In this document: piece by piece, positions 1-7,716 of the stretch
Numbering within the stretch: the first letter of the stretch is position 1
Layout of the letters: every line of letters starts with the position of its first letter
Assembly (NCBI GenBank): GCA_964579725.1
Contig: CAZOHG010000034.1
Coordinates: forward strand, 1-37,990
Length of the DNA stretch: 37,990 nucleotides
From: CAZOHG01 sp964579725
Lineage (GTDB): Bacteria; Zhuqueibacterota; JdFR-76; BMS3Abin05
Direction: 5' to 3'
Notes under the pieces: model-generated
What the model was told of the DNA's origin: nothing
What the model saw: the letters and a program-made list of their open reading frames with translations, nothing else
Database searches by the model: none
Translations under genes and position numbers: made by a program

Positions 1-184
1 CTTTTTGTGCGTGCTCAAAAAATCCTTCTTTTTTTGCTCGAAAATAGCTAACTTTTCCGAGAAAAAAACGTCTCAAAAAATAGGAAAGCGAAAAACGGCT
101 GGGAGCGGTCTTTCCACTGAATTTCTAAAATGTTGTTAAATGTCTCCGTGGATTTCCGGAAATCGAAAATAGGAACTGAAATTT
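1..184. other. non-coding leader upstream of the ECF sigma operon
   Basis: This A/T-rich stretch has no gene I can support. It must hold the promoter for the sigma/anti-sigma operon, but no clear -35/-10 pair of the housekeeping type stands out. It contains a perfect 12-base palindrome at 152-163, listed separately. A weak ribosome binding site (AGGA at 171-174) lies 10 bases before the TTG start at 185. Confidence 0.5.
152..163. promoter_or_regulatory. 12-bp perfect palindrome before the ECF sigma gene
   Basis: The sequence ATTTCCGGAAAT reads the same on both strands and sits 21 bases before the start codon of the ECF sigma factor. Its position and symmetry suit a dimeric repressor site, but no second copy was found in the window, so a functional role is only a guess. 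Confidence 0.25.
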
Positions 185-751
185 TTGAACGAACCCGATC
201 TGATTAGCCGTTCTCAAAACGGTGACGTAGCGGCTTTCGAAACCTTGGTGCGGCGTTACGACCAACAGGTGCTGGGCTTTGTCCTGAGCGTTCTGAAAAA
301 TACGGAAGACGCCCAGGATGCTTTTCAGGAAATATTTCTAAAAGCTTTTCAGGCGTTGCCGCATTTTCGGCGAGAAAGTCGGTTTTCCACCTGGCTGTAC
401 CGGATTGCCTACAACACATGTGTCAGCTTTTTACGAAGGCAAAAGCGCGGGGAAAAGGTGAGCTCTTTAGACGAAATGGGGGAGGCCGTGGCTTCTGCGC
501 GTTTTGTTTCCGGAAACGGCTGGAATCCGGAGGAAGGTGTTTTGAAAAGAGAATTTGAAGGGTTGGTACACAAAGCCGTGGCAAATTTGTCGCCGAGAAG
601 GCAGGCAATTTTTGCCCTTCGCTACCAGAATGACCTTTCCCTTCAAGAAATCAGCACCGTAACGGGGCTTTCGTTGGGGGCCGTGAAAAACCACCTGTTT
701 CAAATTCACCGAAAGTTGCGTGTGTCGTTACAATCGTACCGTGAGGCATGA
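185..751 (+). CDS. ECF-family RNA polymerase sigma factor
   Basis: This 188-residue sigma-70-type factor has only regions 2 and 4. Region 2 (about residues 10-75) carries the usual acidic DAQDAFQEIF core and the RFSTWLYRIAYN segment that melts and reads the -10 element. Region 4 (about 128-182) carries the LSLQEISTVTGLSLGAVKNHL helix-turn-helix that reads the -35 element. Length and layout fit ECF factors. The start is TTG at 185 with a weak AGGA site 10 bases upstream; the sequence from residue 2 aligns with normal ECF N-termini. It overlaps the next gene by four bases (ATGA). That next gene encodes a zinc-finger membrane protein, so this is a classic sigma/anti-sigma pair and is probably held inactive at the membrane. 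The third gene, an exported solenoid protein, is a likely output of the system. The inducing signal cannot be read from the sequence. Confidence 0.93.
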   Translation: MNEPDLISRSQNGDVAAFETLVRRYDQQVLGFVLSVLKNTEDAQDAFQEIFLKAFQALPHFRRESRFSTWLYRIAYNTCVSFLRRQKRGEKVSSLDEMGEAVASARFVSGNGWNPEEGVLKREFEGLVHKAVANLSPRRQAIFALRYQNDLSLQEISTVTGLSLGAVKNHLFQIHRKLRVSLQSYREA

Positions 752-1728
752 AAATGAGTCGATGCAAAAAAGTTCAGAGCCTTTTGCCCGGTTACTGGGC
801 ACAGGAACTAACCGACAAAGAAAAGCAGTTTGTGGAAAGCCATCTTCAAACATGTGAAACCTGCCGGGCCGTTTGGGAGCAGGAAAAAGAAATTGTCCAC
901 CGGTTGAAAGGCATGAAACGTGAGGTAAACGAGGCGTTTTTAGCGGAAACGCGGCAGCGGCTGCACCGGAATCTGATTCAAGCGGCAGGCAAACGCCGCG
1001 TGTCGCAAAAATCGCTGTTTTTGTTGGGATTGCGTCGACCGCTGGTTCAAATGGCGGTTGTGGTTTTGATTTTTCTTTTGGGTCTTTGGGTGGGCGGCCG
1101 CTCGCACATTTTCCCCTTGTGGTCGGGGAGGGGGCCCTTTGGATTGAAACGGCAGGCGCCTGTGCCGTTGTTAGGAGCACAAATCGTTACGTTTAATCCG
1201 CAAAATGGGATCATGACCGTGCAGCTTCAGCGGAATCGGCGTGTTCAATTGGAAAGTCGCTTCACCGATCCCCGCGTCCGGCAGGTTCTGCTTGGGGCGT
1301 TGGGAAACGCGTCGCAGGACGGGCAACGTTTGCGCGCTCTTGGCATTTTCCTTCGGACACCGCCGAGAAATACCCGCAAAAAACAGGTGTCCTGGGATGT
1401 GTTGCAGGCCGTTTGTCAGGCCGCTCGAAAAGACCCCAACCCCGGGGTTCGTTTTAAGGCGATTCGCGTATTGAGCGAGTTCTCTGCGGATTCCTTGGTC
1501 AAAGGAACCCTCCTGGCCATTTTGCGGGAGGACTCGGTGGACGCTTTTCGCTACGAAGCCCTTTCCGCCCTTGTGGGCGAAGCATCGCGGGACGTACGTC
1601 CGATTTTGCAAATGTTGGCGCGAAAAGACAGCAGCCGCGGAATGCGAGCACGAGCCAGCCACTGGCTTCGGAGAATTGACGAGAAAAGACCGCAGGCCGT
1701 GCTCGGTGGAAACCAAAACAGGAGATAG
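748..1728 (+). CDS. membrane anti-sigma factor with zinc finger and HEAT-like C-terminal domain
   Basis: This 326-residue protein has three parts. An N-terminal zinc-binding anti-sigma domain carries H32-x3-C36-x2-C39 plus Cys6, the ZAS/zf-HC2 pattern that sequesters ECF factors. A single transmembrane helix spans about residues 98-117. The long C-terminal part includes helical repeats at about 215-315 (for example AIRVLSEF and ALSALVGEA), resembling HEAT or PBS-lyase repeats. If the topology is standard, those repeats lie outside the cytoplasmic membrane. The start ATG overlaps the sigma stop codon, so the two are translationally coupled. The gene is longer than a minimal anti-sigma factor; the repeat domain is a candidate sensor of envelope state or of the DUF4097 protein encoded four bases downstream. 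The anti-sigma role is well supported by motif and context; the sensory role is inference. Confidence 0.85.
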   Translation: MKMSRCKKVQSLLPGYWAQELTDKEKQFVESHLQTCETCRAVWEQEKEIVHRLKGMKREVNEAFLAETRQRLHRNLIQAAGKRRVSQKSLFLLGLRRPLVQMAVVVLIFLLGLWVGGRSHIFPLWSGRGPFGLKRQAPVPLLGAQIVTFNPQNGIMTVQLQRNRRVQLESRFTDPRVRQVLLGALGNASQDGQRLRALGIFLRTPPRNTRKKQVSWDVLQAVCQAARKDPNPGVRFKAIRVLSEFSADSLVKGTLLAILREDSVDAFRYEALSALVGEASRDVRPILQMLARKDSSRGMRARASHWLRRIDEKRPQAVLGGNQNRR

Positions 1729-1732
1729 AACC

Positions 1733-3043
1733 ATGAGACGAACAATCATTTTGGGAATGGCGGGATTTTTTTTGCTGGCGGGGCTGGTTTCGTCCGTTTT
1801 CCCGCAGAAAAAATTGGTTCGGAAGGGACGGTATTTTGTCGGACAAATCGACAAAAGCGGCCGTGTAGACAAAAGCGGCCAGTTGGAAATTCGGGATTTT
1901 AAGGGAGATGTTCGGGTAACCGGGTGGGATCGGCAGGCATTTGAAATCCACGAAAAAATCAAAATGGACATTTTTAGCAGGGAAGAGGCGAAGAAGGGAT
2001 TGACGTTGTCGGAAAATTCCATTTCTGTTTCTCGGAGAGCCATTCAAATTGACGGCCACGATTTCCGTTCCTGGATGACCGCCGTCCTTGAAATCAAGGT
2101 GCCGCGCAATTTTAGTACACGGATCGGAGTGAAGGGGGGAGACGTGGAGGTGCACTTGCTTCAAGGCGACCAGACGATTTCCACTTCCGGCGGAGACGTG
2201 GCTCTTGAGGATTTGAAGGGGAGAGTGATTGCGCGGACGTCGGGAGGGGACATTGAGGTAAATCGATTTAAGGGCAATCTTTCCGTTTCCACCTCCGGGG
2301 GCGACTTGCGCCTGGTGACAATTTCGGGCGAAGTGAACGGCTCGACCTCCGGCGGAGATATTTTTGTAAAAGAGTGCGGAGACCGCGTGCACGTGGCAAC
2401 CTCCGGAGGGGAAATCGACGTTTTTGGAGTGAACGGCGATCTAAATGCCTCCACCTCCGGTGGTGATATTCGTGTTCGGGAGGTGTTGGGACGCGTGGAT
2501 GTTCACACTTCCGGCGGTGACTTGATTGTTCAACACGCCGCCAAGGATGTTTACGCCGCAACATCTGGGGGCGATATTCGCATTTCCGACGTGCAGCAAA
2601 AGGTTCGGGCAAAAACTTCCGGCGGAGATATTTCAATTAACGGCGCGGGCGGCGCAATTGTGGCGTTGACCTCCGGCGGAGAAATTGACATTCGCAAAGC
2701 AGCGGCTTCCGTCACCGCCAAAACCTCGGGCGGAAACGTGTCCGTCGAAATGACACCCGACGATTCCAGTCGTTCTCATTCGGCCAAAATCTTCTCTTCG
2801 GGCGGAGACCTGAAGCTGGTCATTCCCGCTAAAATGCCGGCCCATATTTTTGCCGAAATCAAAATCCGCCAACAGGTTTTCGGACATCATTTTACGATTC
2901 ATTCGGACTTTCCCCTGAAAATTCGGACCCTAAAAAAATCAGGATGGAGAAAAGAAATTCAGGCCGTTGGGGAAATTAACGGCGGCGGGGACCAATTGGA
3001 GCTTCACACCGTAAACGGAAATATTGACATTCGAAAAAAGTAA
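1733..3043 (+). CDS. exported DUF4097-type beta-solenoid (adhesin-like) protein
   Basis: This 436-residue protein starts with a signal peptide (MRRTIILGMAGFFLLAGLV, cleavage near residue 22-25). The middle is built from an 18-residue repeat with the core T-S-G-G-D/E. TSGG occurs at residues 151, 169, 187, 205, 223, 241, 259, 277, 295, 313 and 331, exactly every 18 residues, and a last SSGG is at 355. This matches DUF4097/putative auto-transporter adhesin proteins predicted to form a beta-helix. The start ATG at 1733 is chosen over an upstream in-frame start at 1571 because AGGAG (1720-1724) lies eight bases before it, it follows the anti-sigma stop directly, and it begins the signal peptide. 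No enzyme motif is visible. Its place in the sigma/anti-sigma operon suggests an envelope stress or surface role. Confidence 0.88.
   Translation: MRRTIILGMAGFFLLAGLVSSVFPQKKLVRKGRYFVGQIDKSGRVDKSGQLEIRDFKGDVRVTGWDRQAFEIHEKIKMDIFSREEAKKGLTLSENSISVSRRAIQIDGHDFRSWMTAVLEIKVPRNFSTRIGVKGGDVEVHLLQGDQTISTSGGDVALEDLKGRVIARTSGGDIEVNRFKGNLSVSTSGGDLRLVTISGEVNGSTSGGDIFVKECGDRVHVATSGGEIDVFGVNGDLNASTSGGDIRVREVLGRVDVHTSGGDLIVQHAAKDVYAATSGGDIRISDVQQKVRAKTSGGDISINGAGGAIVALTSGGEIDIRKAAASVTAKTSGGNVSVEMTPDDSSRSHSAKIFSSGGDLKLVIPAKMPAHIFAEIKIRQQVFGHHFTIHSDFPLKIRTLKKSGWRKEIQAVGEINGGGDQLELHTVNGNIDIRKK
2183..2776 (+). repeat. eleven 54-bp coding repeats (18-residue TSGG units)
   Basis: Within the DUF4097 gene the protein repeat is reflected as a 54-base period of imperfect units. 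Each begins with an A-C-N-T-C/T-N-G-G-N-G-G-N-like string encoding TSGG. The units differ at many bases but keep phase without any insertion or deletion, so length is conserved while sequence has drifted. This points to an old repeat under structural selection rather than a recent slippage array. Confidence 0.85.
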
Positions 3044-3244
3044 TCCGGAAAAATTCCCAATTTTCACTGATTTTCCCCGGTGCCATTTTTGACGGTTGGG
3101 CAAACGGCCCCCCCATTAATTGGTGGGCGGACTTGCTCCTCTTCCCCAATGCGGTTTGTTTTTTCCAAAACCAGACAGTCTCATTCACTGAAGAAAACAG
3201 CTTGTTTCCCCGATAAAAGGAAAGGGAAAATCGGTTAAGTCAAA

Positions 3245-5032
3245 TTGCCAACGCGCTTAAAAGAAAGGGGCTCGGAAATAGAATCATCTTTCTCACCAAT
3301 TCAAGTGTCTGTTTTCCGTAGCGAAAAGGCCCGAGGTCTGTTACAAAATCCATCCTTTTTACAGGATTGGGAAAAGCTGGCCAGTCAAATGACGATGGTG
3401 ACGGTTATTCAGAGGCCGCCTTTTGTGCTGACTTGGTACGAGCAGTACGCCGATGTTTTTGAACCCGTTTTGGTGGTTGGGCGTACGCAAAACCAGCGTT
3501 TGGTGGGACTTTTGCCGCTGGCTTATTCTTCGAAAAACAGGGAACTCGCCCACGCAGGCGCCTGGCAGGCGGAATACCACGGGTGGATTTCCGAAAAGAC
3601 ATTTGAATGCCGTTTTCTCATTCAGGCGCTGATTGCCGTAAAAGGGGAATTTGGCGCGGCCGTGCGGCGTTGGACCTGGCGCTGGATGCCGCCGGGAGCG
3701 AACACAACTTGGCTAAATGCGCCGGAATTAAAGCGAAACGGCATTTTTGTGTCGACCATTGAACAGGAGCCGCCTGTGCTTGTGTTGAGCGACGAAGTCA
3801 AAATTCGGAAGATTCGGCGCAACCGGTCCCTCAAGGCAAAAATGAATCGGTACAAGCGCCGGGGCGCAATTCGATTGGAACGGATCGTTTCCCCTTCGCG
3901 AGCTGAGGAAATTTTCGATCGCCTGAGCCTACAAACCGATTTTCGCCAAATGGCTGTCCACGGGGAAAAGCCTTTTGCACAGGACCCGCACAAACGGGAA
4001 TTTTACCTGGCGCGGCTGCGGCATCCGGAAAACAATCACTTTACGGTGCTCTGGTTGGACGACCGCCCGCTGGCGTACCATTTTGGCGCCCGTGACGAAA
4101 CCACGGTCTATTTGGGGCTCACGGGCTACGACCCCACCGAGAGCAAAAATTCCCCGGGCATTTTGCTTTTCCTTCAACTTATTGATTTGCTAAAATCCGA
4201 AGGTTTTCAACTGCTCGACCTGACGCCCGGAGAAGACACGTACAAAGCCCGACTGGGCAATACGCGCCGGAAAGTGGTCGAGCCGACCTTTTATTTTCGA
4301 CGGCGCGACAAATGGCTGGCGGACATGCTGAAAATAGGGCGAGGGGTAGCCAAAGGGGTATTGCATTTTCTGAAAATCGACCACAAACGGGTCCGGCAGA
4401 AAGGCGCCCTCTGGCTCGATTTTTTGCGTCGTGTGCAGACAAGTTCCCCGCTCCTTGCGGCGACGGAGATGTTTCGTGTGTTTTTCCGTTCCAAAACCGA
4501 GTTGTATTTTGAATTGGACGCAAACCGTTGGAAAAATGTGGTTCCGTCTAACGGAGAAAAGATTCGGTTCCAACACTATTCGGATTTACTTCTTTTTGAG
4601 GATGTGAATCCCTGGCTTACGCAGCGGGATGTGCTGTCGGCGGCTTTGCGGCATTTTTCGAAGGGTGAAAAGCTGGCCACTTACGTTGAAAACGAGCGAC
4701 TCATTTGTTTCGGTTGGGAAAAATCGCTCTCCTCAGCCGCTCAGGAAGAGACACCCTCTCGAAAAATCTCGGAAAAGGCAGTGGTTTTTTACGATTTTTT
4801 TTGCCACAAGTCGGGACAAAATTCCTTCCCACTGGTGAAAATGATTGCGGAAATGACCCGCCAAAGACTGGCCCAAGGGACTCAAAAAGTGGGTATTTTT
4901 CTACCCGAAAGCGTGAAGCAGGCAAAAAATGATTTACAGGAATTGGGCTTCGTTCCGGTGAAAAAGATTCGCGAGAGAGTTGTTTTGGGCCGGTTCAGTC
5001 ACAGAGAAAAGCCAATAACCGGAAAGGTGTGA
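3245..5032 (+). CDS. CelD/BioF2-like GNAT acetyltransferase, two-domain
   Basis: This protein of up to 595 residues contains a BioF2-like acetyltransferase domain (Acetyltransf_6, seen in CelD/BcsL-type exopolysaccharide proteins). The clearest part is about residues 180-350: a basic NRSLKAKMNRYKRRG stretch, the AYHFGAR strand, YLGLTGYDP, and LLDLTPGEDTYKARLGN near its end. Residues about 400-590 form a further, less recognisable region that may be a second GNAT-like fold. There is no signal peptide or membrane segment, so it is probably cytoplasmic. The start is uncertain: TTG at 3245 has only a distant purine-rich stretch, and GTG at 3305 (residue 21) is an alternative just before the first predicted strand. 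The next gene is deacetylase-like, which fits modification of a surface polysaccharide or peptidoglycan precursor, but substrate and acyl donor are unknown. Confidence 0.72.
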   Translation: MPTRLKERGSEIESSFSPIQVSVFRSEKARGLLQNPSFLQDWEKLASQMTMVTVIQRPPFVLTWYEQYADVFEPVLVVGRTQNQRLVGLLPLAYSSKNRELAHAGAWQAEYHGWISEKTFECRFLIQALIAVKGEFGAAVRRWTWRWMPPGANTTWLNAPELKRNGIFVSTIEQEPPVLVLSDEVKIRKIRRNRSLKAKMNRYKRRGAIRLERIVSPSRAEEIFDRLSLQTDFRQMAVHGEKPFAQDPHKREFYLARLRHPENNHFTVLWLDDRPLAYHFGARDETTVYLGLTGYDPTESKNSPGILLFLQLIDLLKSEGFQLLDLTPGEDTYKARLGNTRRKVVEPTFYFRRRDKWLADMLKIGRGVAKGVLHFLKIDHKRVRQKGALWLDFLRRVQTSSPLLAATEMFRVFFRSKTELYFELDANRWKNVVPSNGEKIRFQHYSDLLLFEDVNPWLTQRDVLSAALRHFSKGEKLATYVENERLICFGWEKSLSSAAQEETPSRKISEKAVVFYDFFCHKSGQNSFPLVKMIAEMTRQRLAQGTQKVGIFLPESVKQAKNDLQELGFVPVKKIRERVVLGRFSHREKPITGKV

Positions 5033-5211
5033 CAAAATCGGACAAAAAATCAGGGTTTTCGTTTAAAGAATTTGAATTTGCAGAGGAAAATGGAAAAAGG
5101 GCTTTGAACGGATTTTTCACCTGTGGACGGGTTTACAAAAGCAGGTAATTTTCGAACAAAAGGGCTTTTGAAAAGGACACCTAATTTAACGGGCAACGGA
5201 GCAGATCAAAA

Positions 5212-6378
5212 ATGAGCCTGGCTTTTCAAATCAATTTTACGCTGCGAGCGCTTTTTCGCTACGCTTTGGGATTTCCGACACGGCGGCACGTGCGGCGGGA
5301 AAAACCGCTGCACATTGTGTTTGCGACCGTGGATCATTACGAACCCGGCACCGGAAACGTTTCGGAAAAAATCGAGCGTGAACGAGTGGACAGATTGCTT
5401 CGAAAATACCCCGAGTTGGCTTCTCGGCACGCGGACAGTTTTGGTAATCTTCCCCGGCGCACGTGGTTTTTTCCTCCCCATTACCACCGCTATTTTAGTT
5501 TGAAAAAGCTGGTTTCGCTTTGTGAGGCGGGGTACGGAGAAATCGAATTGCACTACCACCACGGCAAAGCGCAGCCGGACACGGCAGAAAATCTAAAAAA
5601 GGGGCTGCGTTTGACCGTGAACGAGTACGGTCAATTTGGCGTCTTTGGAACCGAGAAAGGGGTTCGAAAATACGCGTTTATTCACGGAGACTGGGCGTTG
5701 AACAATTCCCGCGGAGGGCGCTACTGCGGCGTAAACGACGAAATCACTGTACTGCTCAAAACGGGCTGCTACGCCGATTTCACATTTCCCTCTTTGAACC
5801 CTTCCAATCCGGCTCAAATCAATTCGATTTTTTACGCGAGGAGCCTACCGAGCAGACCAAAAGGGCACAACGCCGGTCTACCGATCGAAAAAAACGGCCC
5901 GCCGCGCGACGGCTTGTTGCTGATACAGGGGCCGGTCTACCCATTTTTCAAAACAAAGAGCCCCGCGGGACTGCGCCTTTTTGGCGATGCCATTGACGGT
6001 GACCCGCCCGTGACCCCTAAAAGAATCGCTCGGTGGATTGCAACGGGCATTCACGTCAAAGGGGTGCCCAATGTGATTTTTGTCAAAACTCACACGCACG
6101 GGGCGGCTTACGAATCCGCCGTTCTCGGTGACGAAATGGATTTCATTCTGGATTTTTTGGAAACCCGGTTTTCCGACGGCGAACAATTTCTGCTTCACTA
6201 CACCACCGCCCGAGAGATGTACAACATGATCAAGGCGTTGGAAGCCGGAAAAAACCCCGCTCAATTGGAAAAGTACCGAAATTTTCGAATTCAAGAACCC
6301 GTTTACGATTCTTCCCCTCAAATTGAATCGGCCTCAGAAACGTTGCAACGCATCGTTTGCTCCACCTATTGCGACTAA
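5212..6378 (+). CDS. polysaccharide-deacetylase-like (NodB-fold) protein
   Basis: This 388-residue protein is predicted to adopt the glycoside hydrolase/deacetylase barrel. Visible hallmarks are an early D41-H42 in the strand ending ATVDHYEP, a histidine cluster ELHYHHG (His114, His116, His117), and a conserved-looking FIHGDWALNNS segment near 157-166. A later VKTHTHG motif may supply a second set of metal or catalytic histidines. No signal peptide or transmembrane helix is evident. The ATG start has GGAG at 5198-5201, ten bases upstream. It follows the acetyltransferase gene by about 180 bases in the same direction, suggesting joint work on an acylated glycan. Fold assignment is fairly likely; the exact substrate and even catalytic activity are unproven, since only a partial match to the classic D-H-H motif is seen. 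Confidence 0.65.
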   Translation: MSLAFQINFTLRALFRYALGFPTRRHVRREKPLHIVFATVDHYEPGTGNVSEKIERERVDRLLRKYPELASRHADSFGNLPRRTWFFPPHYHRYFSLKKLVSLCEAGYGEIELHYHHGKAQPDTAENLKKGLRLTVNEYGQFGVFGTEKGVRKYAFIHGDWALNNSRGGRYCGVNDEITVLLKTGCYADFTFPSLNPSNPAQINSIFYARSLPSRPKGHNAGLPIEKNGPPRDGLLLIQGPVYPFFKTKSPAGLRLFGDAIDGDPPVTPKRIARWIATGIHVKGVPNVIFVKTHTHGAAYESAVLGDEMDFILDFLETRFSDGEQFLLHYTTAREMYNMIKALEAGKNPAQLEKYRNFRIQEPVYDSSPQIESASETLQRIVCSTYCD

Positions 6379-6494
6379 AAGACGGCTTTGTTTCCCCCTC
6401 CCCAAAATTCCATTCCGGAGGAATACCCTCTCCGCAGGAAGACACTCCATTGCGAGCGGAAGGCCTTGTGGAATCCGAAAAAATCAAAAAATAA

Positions 6495-6523
6495 TTGCAA
6501 ATTATTTTCAAATAAATTATATA
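6495..6523 (+). promoter_or_regulatory. candidate promoter for the two-component operon
   Basis: TTGCAA at 6495-6500 and TATATA at 6518-6523 are separated by 17 bases, in the most A/T-rich part of the gap before the kinase gene. Transcription would start near 6530, leaving a leader of about 35 bases. The kinase ATG has no clear ribosome binding site. Confidence 0.45.
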
Positions 6524-6564
6524 TTAGTAACCAAGGCAGCTAAACGACTTTATTTTGCGCAAAA

Positions 6565-7716
6565 ATGGACTCGGTTCACCATCGCTTTTTAAAAATAGCA
6601 ACCCTTGTGGTCTTGATTGGGTGCGTTTCAATTCTTCACTACACCACTTCGACGGCCTTTCCCTACTGGCACGAGGTTTTCAAAACCCTCTATTTTATTC
6701 CGATTATTCTCTCCGCTTTTTGGTTTAATCTGGCAGGGGCGCTGGTGACATCCGTTGCCATTAGTTTGGTGTACCTGCCTCACATTATTTTTCAGTGGGG
6801 CGGAAATTTGTCCTACAACAGCAGCCGTGTGCTCATTATTTTGCTTTACAATGTGGGCGCTTTTGTGACGGGGTATTTGGCTCAGCGGGAAAAAGACGAA
6901 CGAGCGCGGTACCAGAAAGTGGCCCAGGAATTGGACGATTCCTACGAAAAGCTTAAAGACCAATCCGACCGACTTCGTTTTATTGAAGAAAAACTGCGGC
7001 AAACGGAACGCCTTTCTACCCTGGGTGAACTCACAGCCAGTTTGGCTCACGAAGTGCGCAATCCGTTGGCTTCCATTAAAGGCGTGGCTGAAATTTTGTC
7101 CGACGAGTACGGGGAGGCGGGACAAAACCGCGAATTTGTGGAAATCCTGCAGAAGGAAGTGGCACGTTTAGATGAGGTGGTGGCCAATTATTTGAATTTT
7201 GCCCGCACCAATCGTATTCAAATGAAATCCGTTGATTTGCGGGAAATTTTACACTCAACCCTGGCCCTGGTGCGTGTCAAACTCAATCATGCCGGTATTA
7301 CTTTGGAAATTCGTTCCCCCTCGTCACCGGTTCCCATTACGGGCGACGAACATTTGTTGCGTCAAGCCCTTCTTAATTTAATTTTGAATGCCGTGGCTGC
7401 CATGCCCAACGGCGGACGGCTGAAAATTTCCCTTCGACAAGACACAGAAAATGTGACCCTGGCCATTGAGGACTCCGGCGACGGGATTTCAGAAGCCGAG
7501 ATGAAGAACATATTCCGGCCATTTTTTACTACCCGAGAATTCGGAACCGGTCTGGGGCTCCCCATTTCGAAGCGTATTCTTGAGAGCCACGGGGGAACTC
7601 TTTCCCTTACCAGTGAAGTGGGAAAAGGAACGCGAGTGGACATCACCCTCCCGTTTGAAAATCACGAACCAAAACAGACCCAGAAAGGCAACCATGACAA
7701 AGATTCTTTTAATTGA
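6565..7716 (+). CDS. membrane sensor histidine kinase (NtrB/AtoS type)
   Basis: This 383-residue kinase has three to four N-terminal membrane segments within residues 10-105, with no large extracytoplasmic loop. A short coiled coil (about 108-150) leads into the transmitter. The H-box is SLAHEVRNPLASIKG with the phospho-accepting His162. The N-box has Asn271 and Asn275, the first glycine box is EDSGDGI (about 302-308), and the second is GTGLGLP (327-333). It ends 23 bases inside the next gene, a sigma-54-dependent response regulator, so the two are translationally coupled and almost certainly partners. With no periplasmic sensor domain, the signal is probably sensed within the membrane. The family includes AtoS, ZraS and HydH-like kinases; the ligand cannot be deduced. 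Confidence 0.92.
   Translation: MDSVHHRFLKIATLVVLIGCVSILHYTTSTAFPYWHEVFKTLYFIPIILSAFWFNLAGALVTSVAISLVYLPHIIFQWGGNLSYNSSRVLIILLYNVGAFVTGYLAQREKDERARYQKVAQELDDSYEKLKDQSDRLRFIEEKLRQTERLSTLGELTASLAHEVRNPLASIKGVAEILSDEYGEAGQNREFVEILQKEVARLDEVVANYLNFARTNRIQMKSVDLREILHSTLALVRVKLNHAGITLEIRSPSSPVPITGDEHLLRQALLNLILNAVAAMPNGGRLKISLRQDTENVTLAIEDSGDGISEAEMKNIFRPFFTTREFGTGLGLPISKRILESHGGTLSLTSEVGKGTRVDITLPFENHEPKQTQKGNHDKDSFN

Noticed and set aside
1499..2392. Long minus-strand frames across the anti-sigma and DUF4097 genes
   Set aside because: They mirror the repeat and coding bias of the + strand genes and show no signal, domain or ribosome binding site.
2183..2776. 54-base periodic repeats as a CRISPR or satellite array
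   Set aside because: The units are in frame, diverged in DNA, and encode a regular 18-residue protein repeat; there are no unique spacers.
7694..7716. Kinase and regulator as a frameshifted hybrid protein
   Set aside because: The 23-base overlap has a proper ribosome binding site and start for the regulator, and both proteins are complete.
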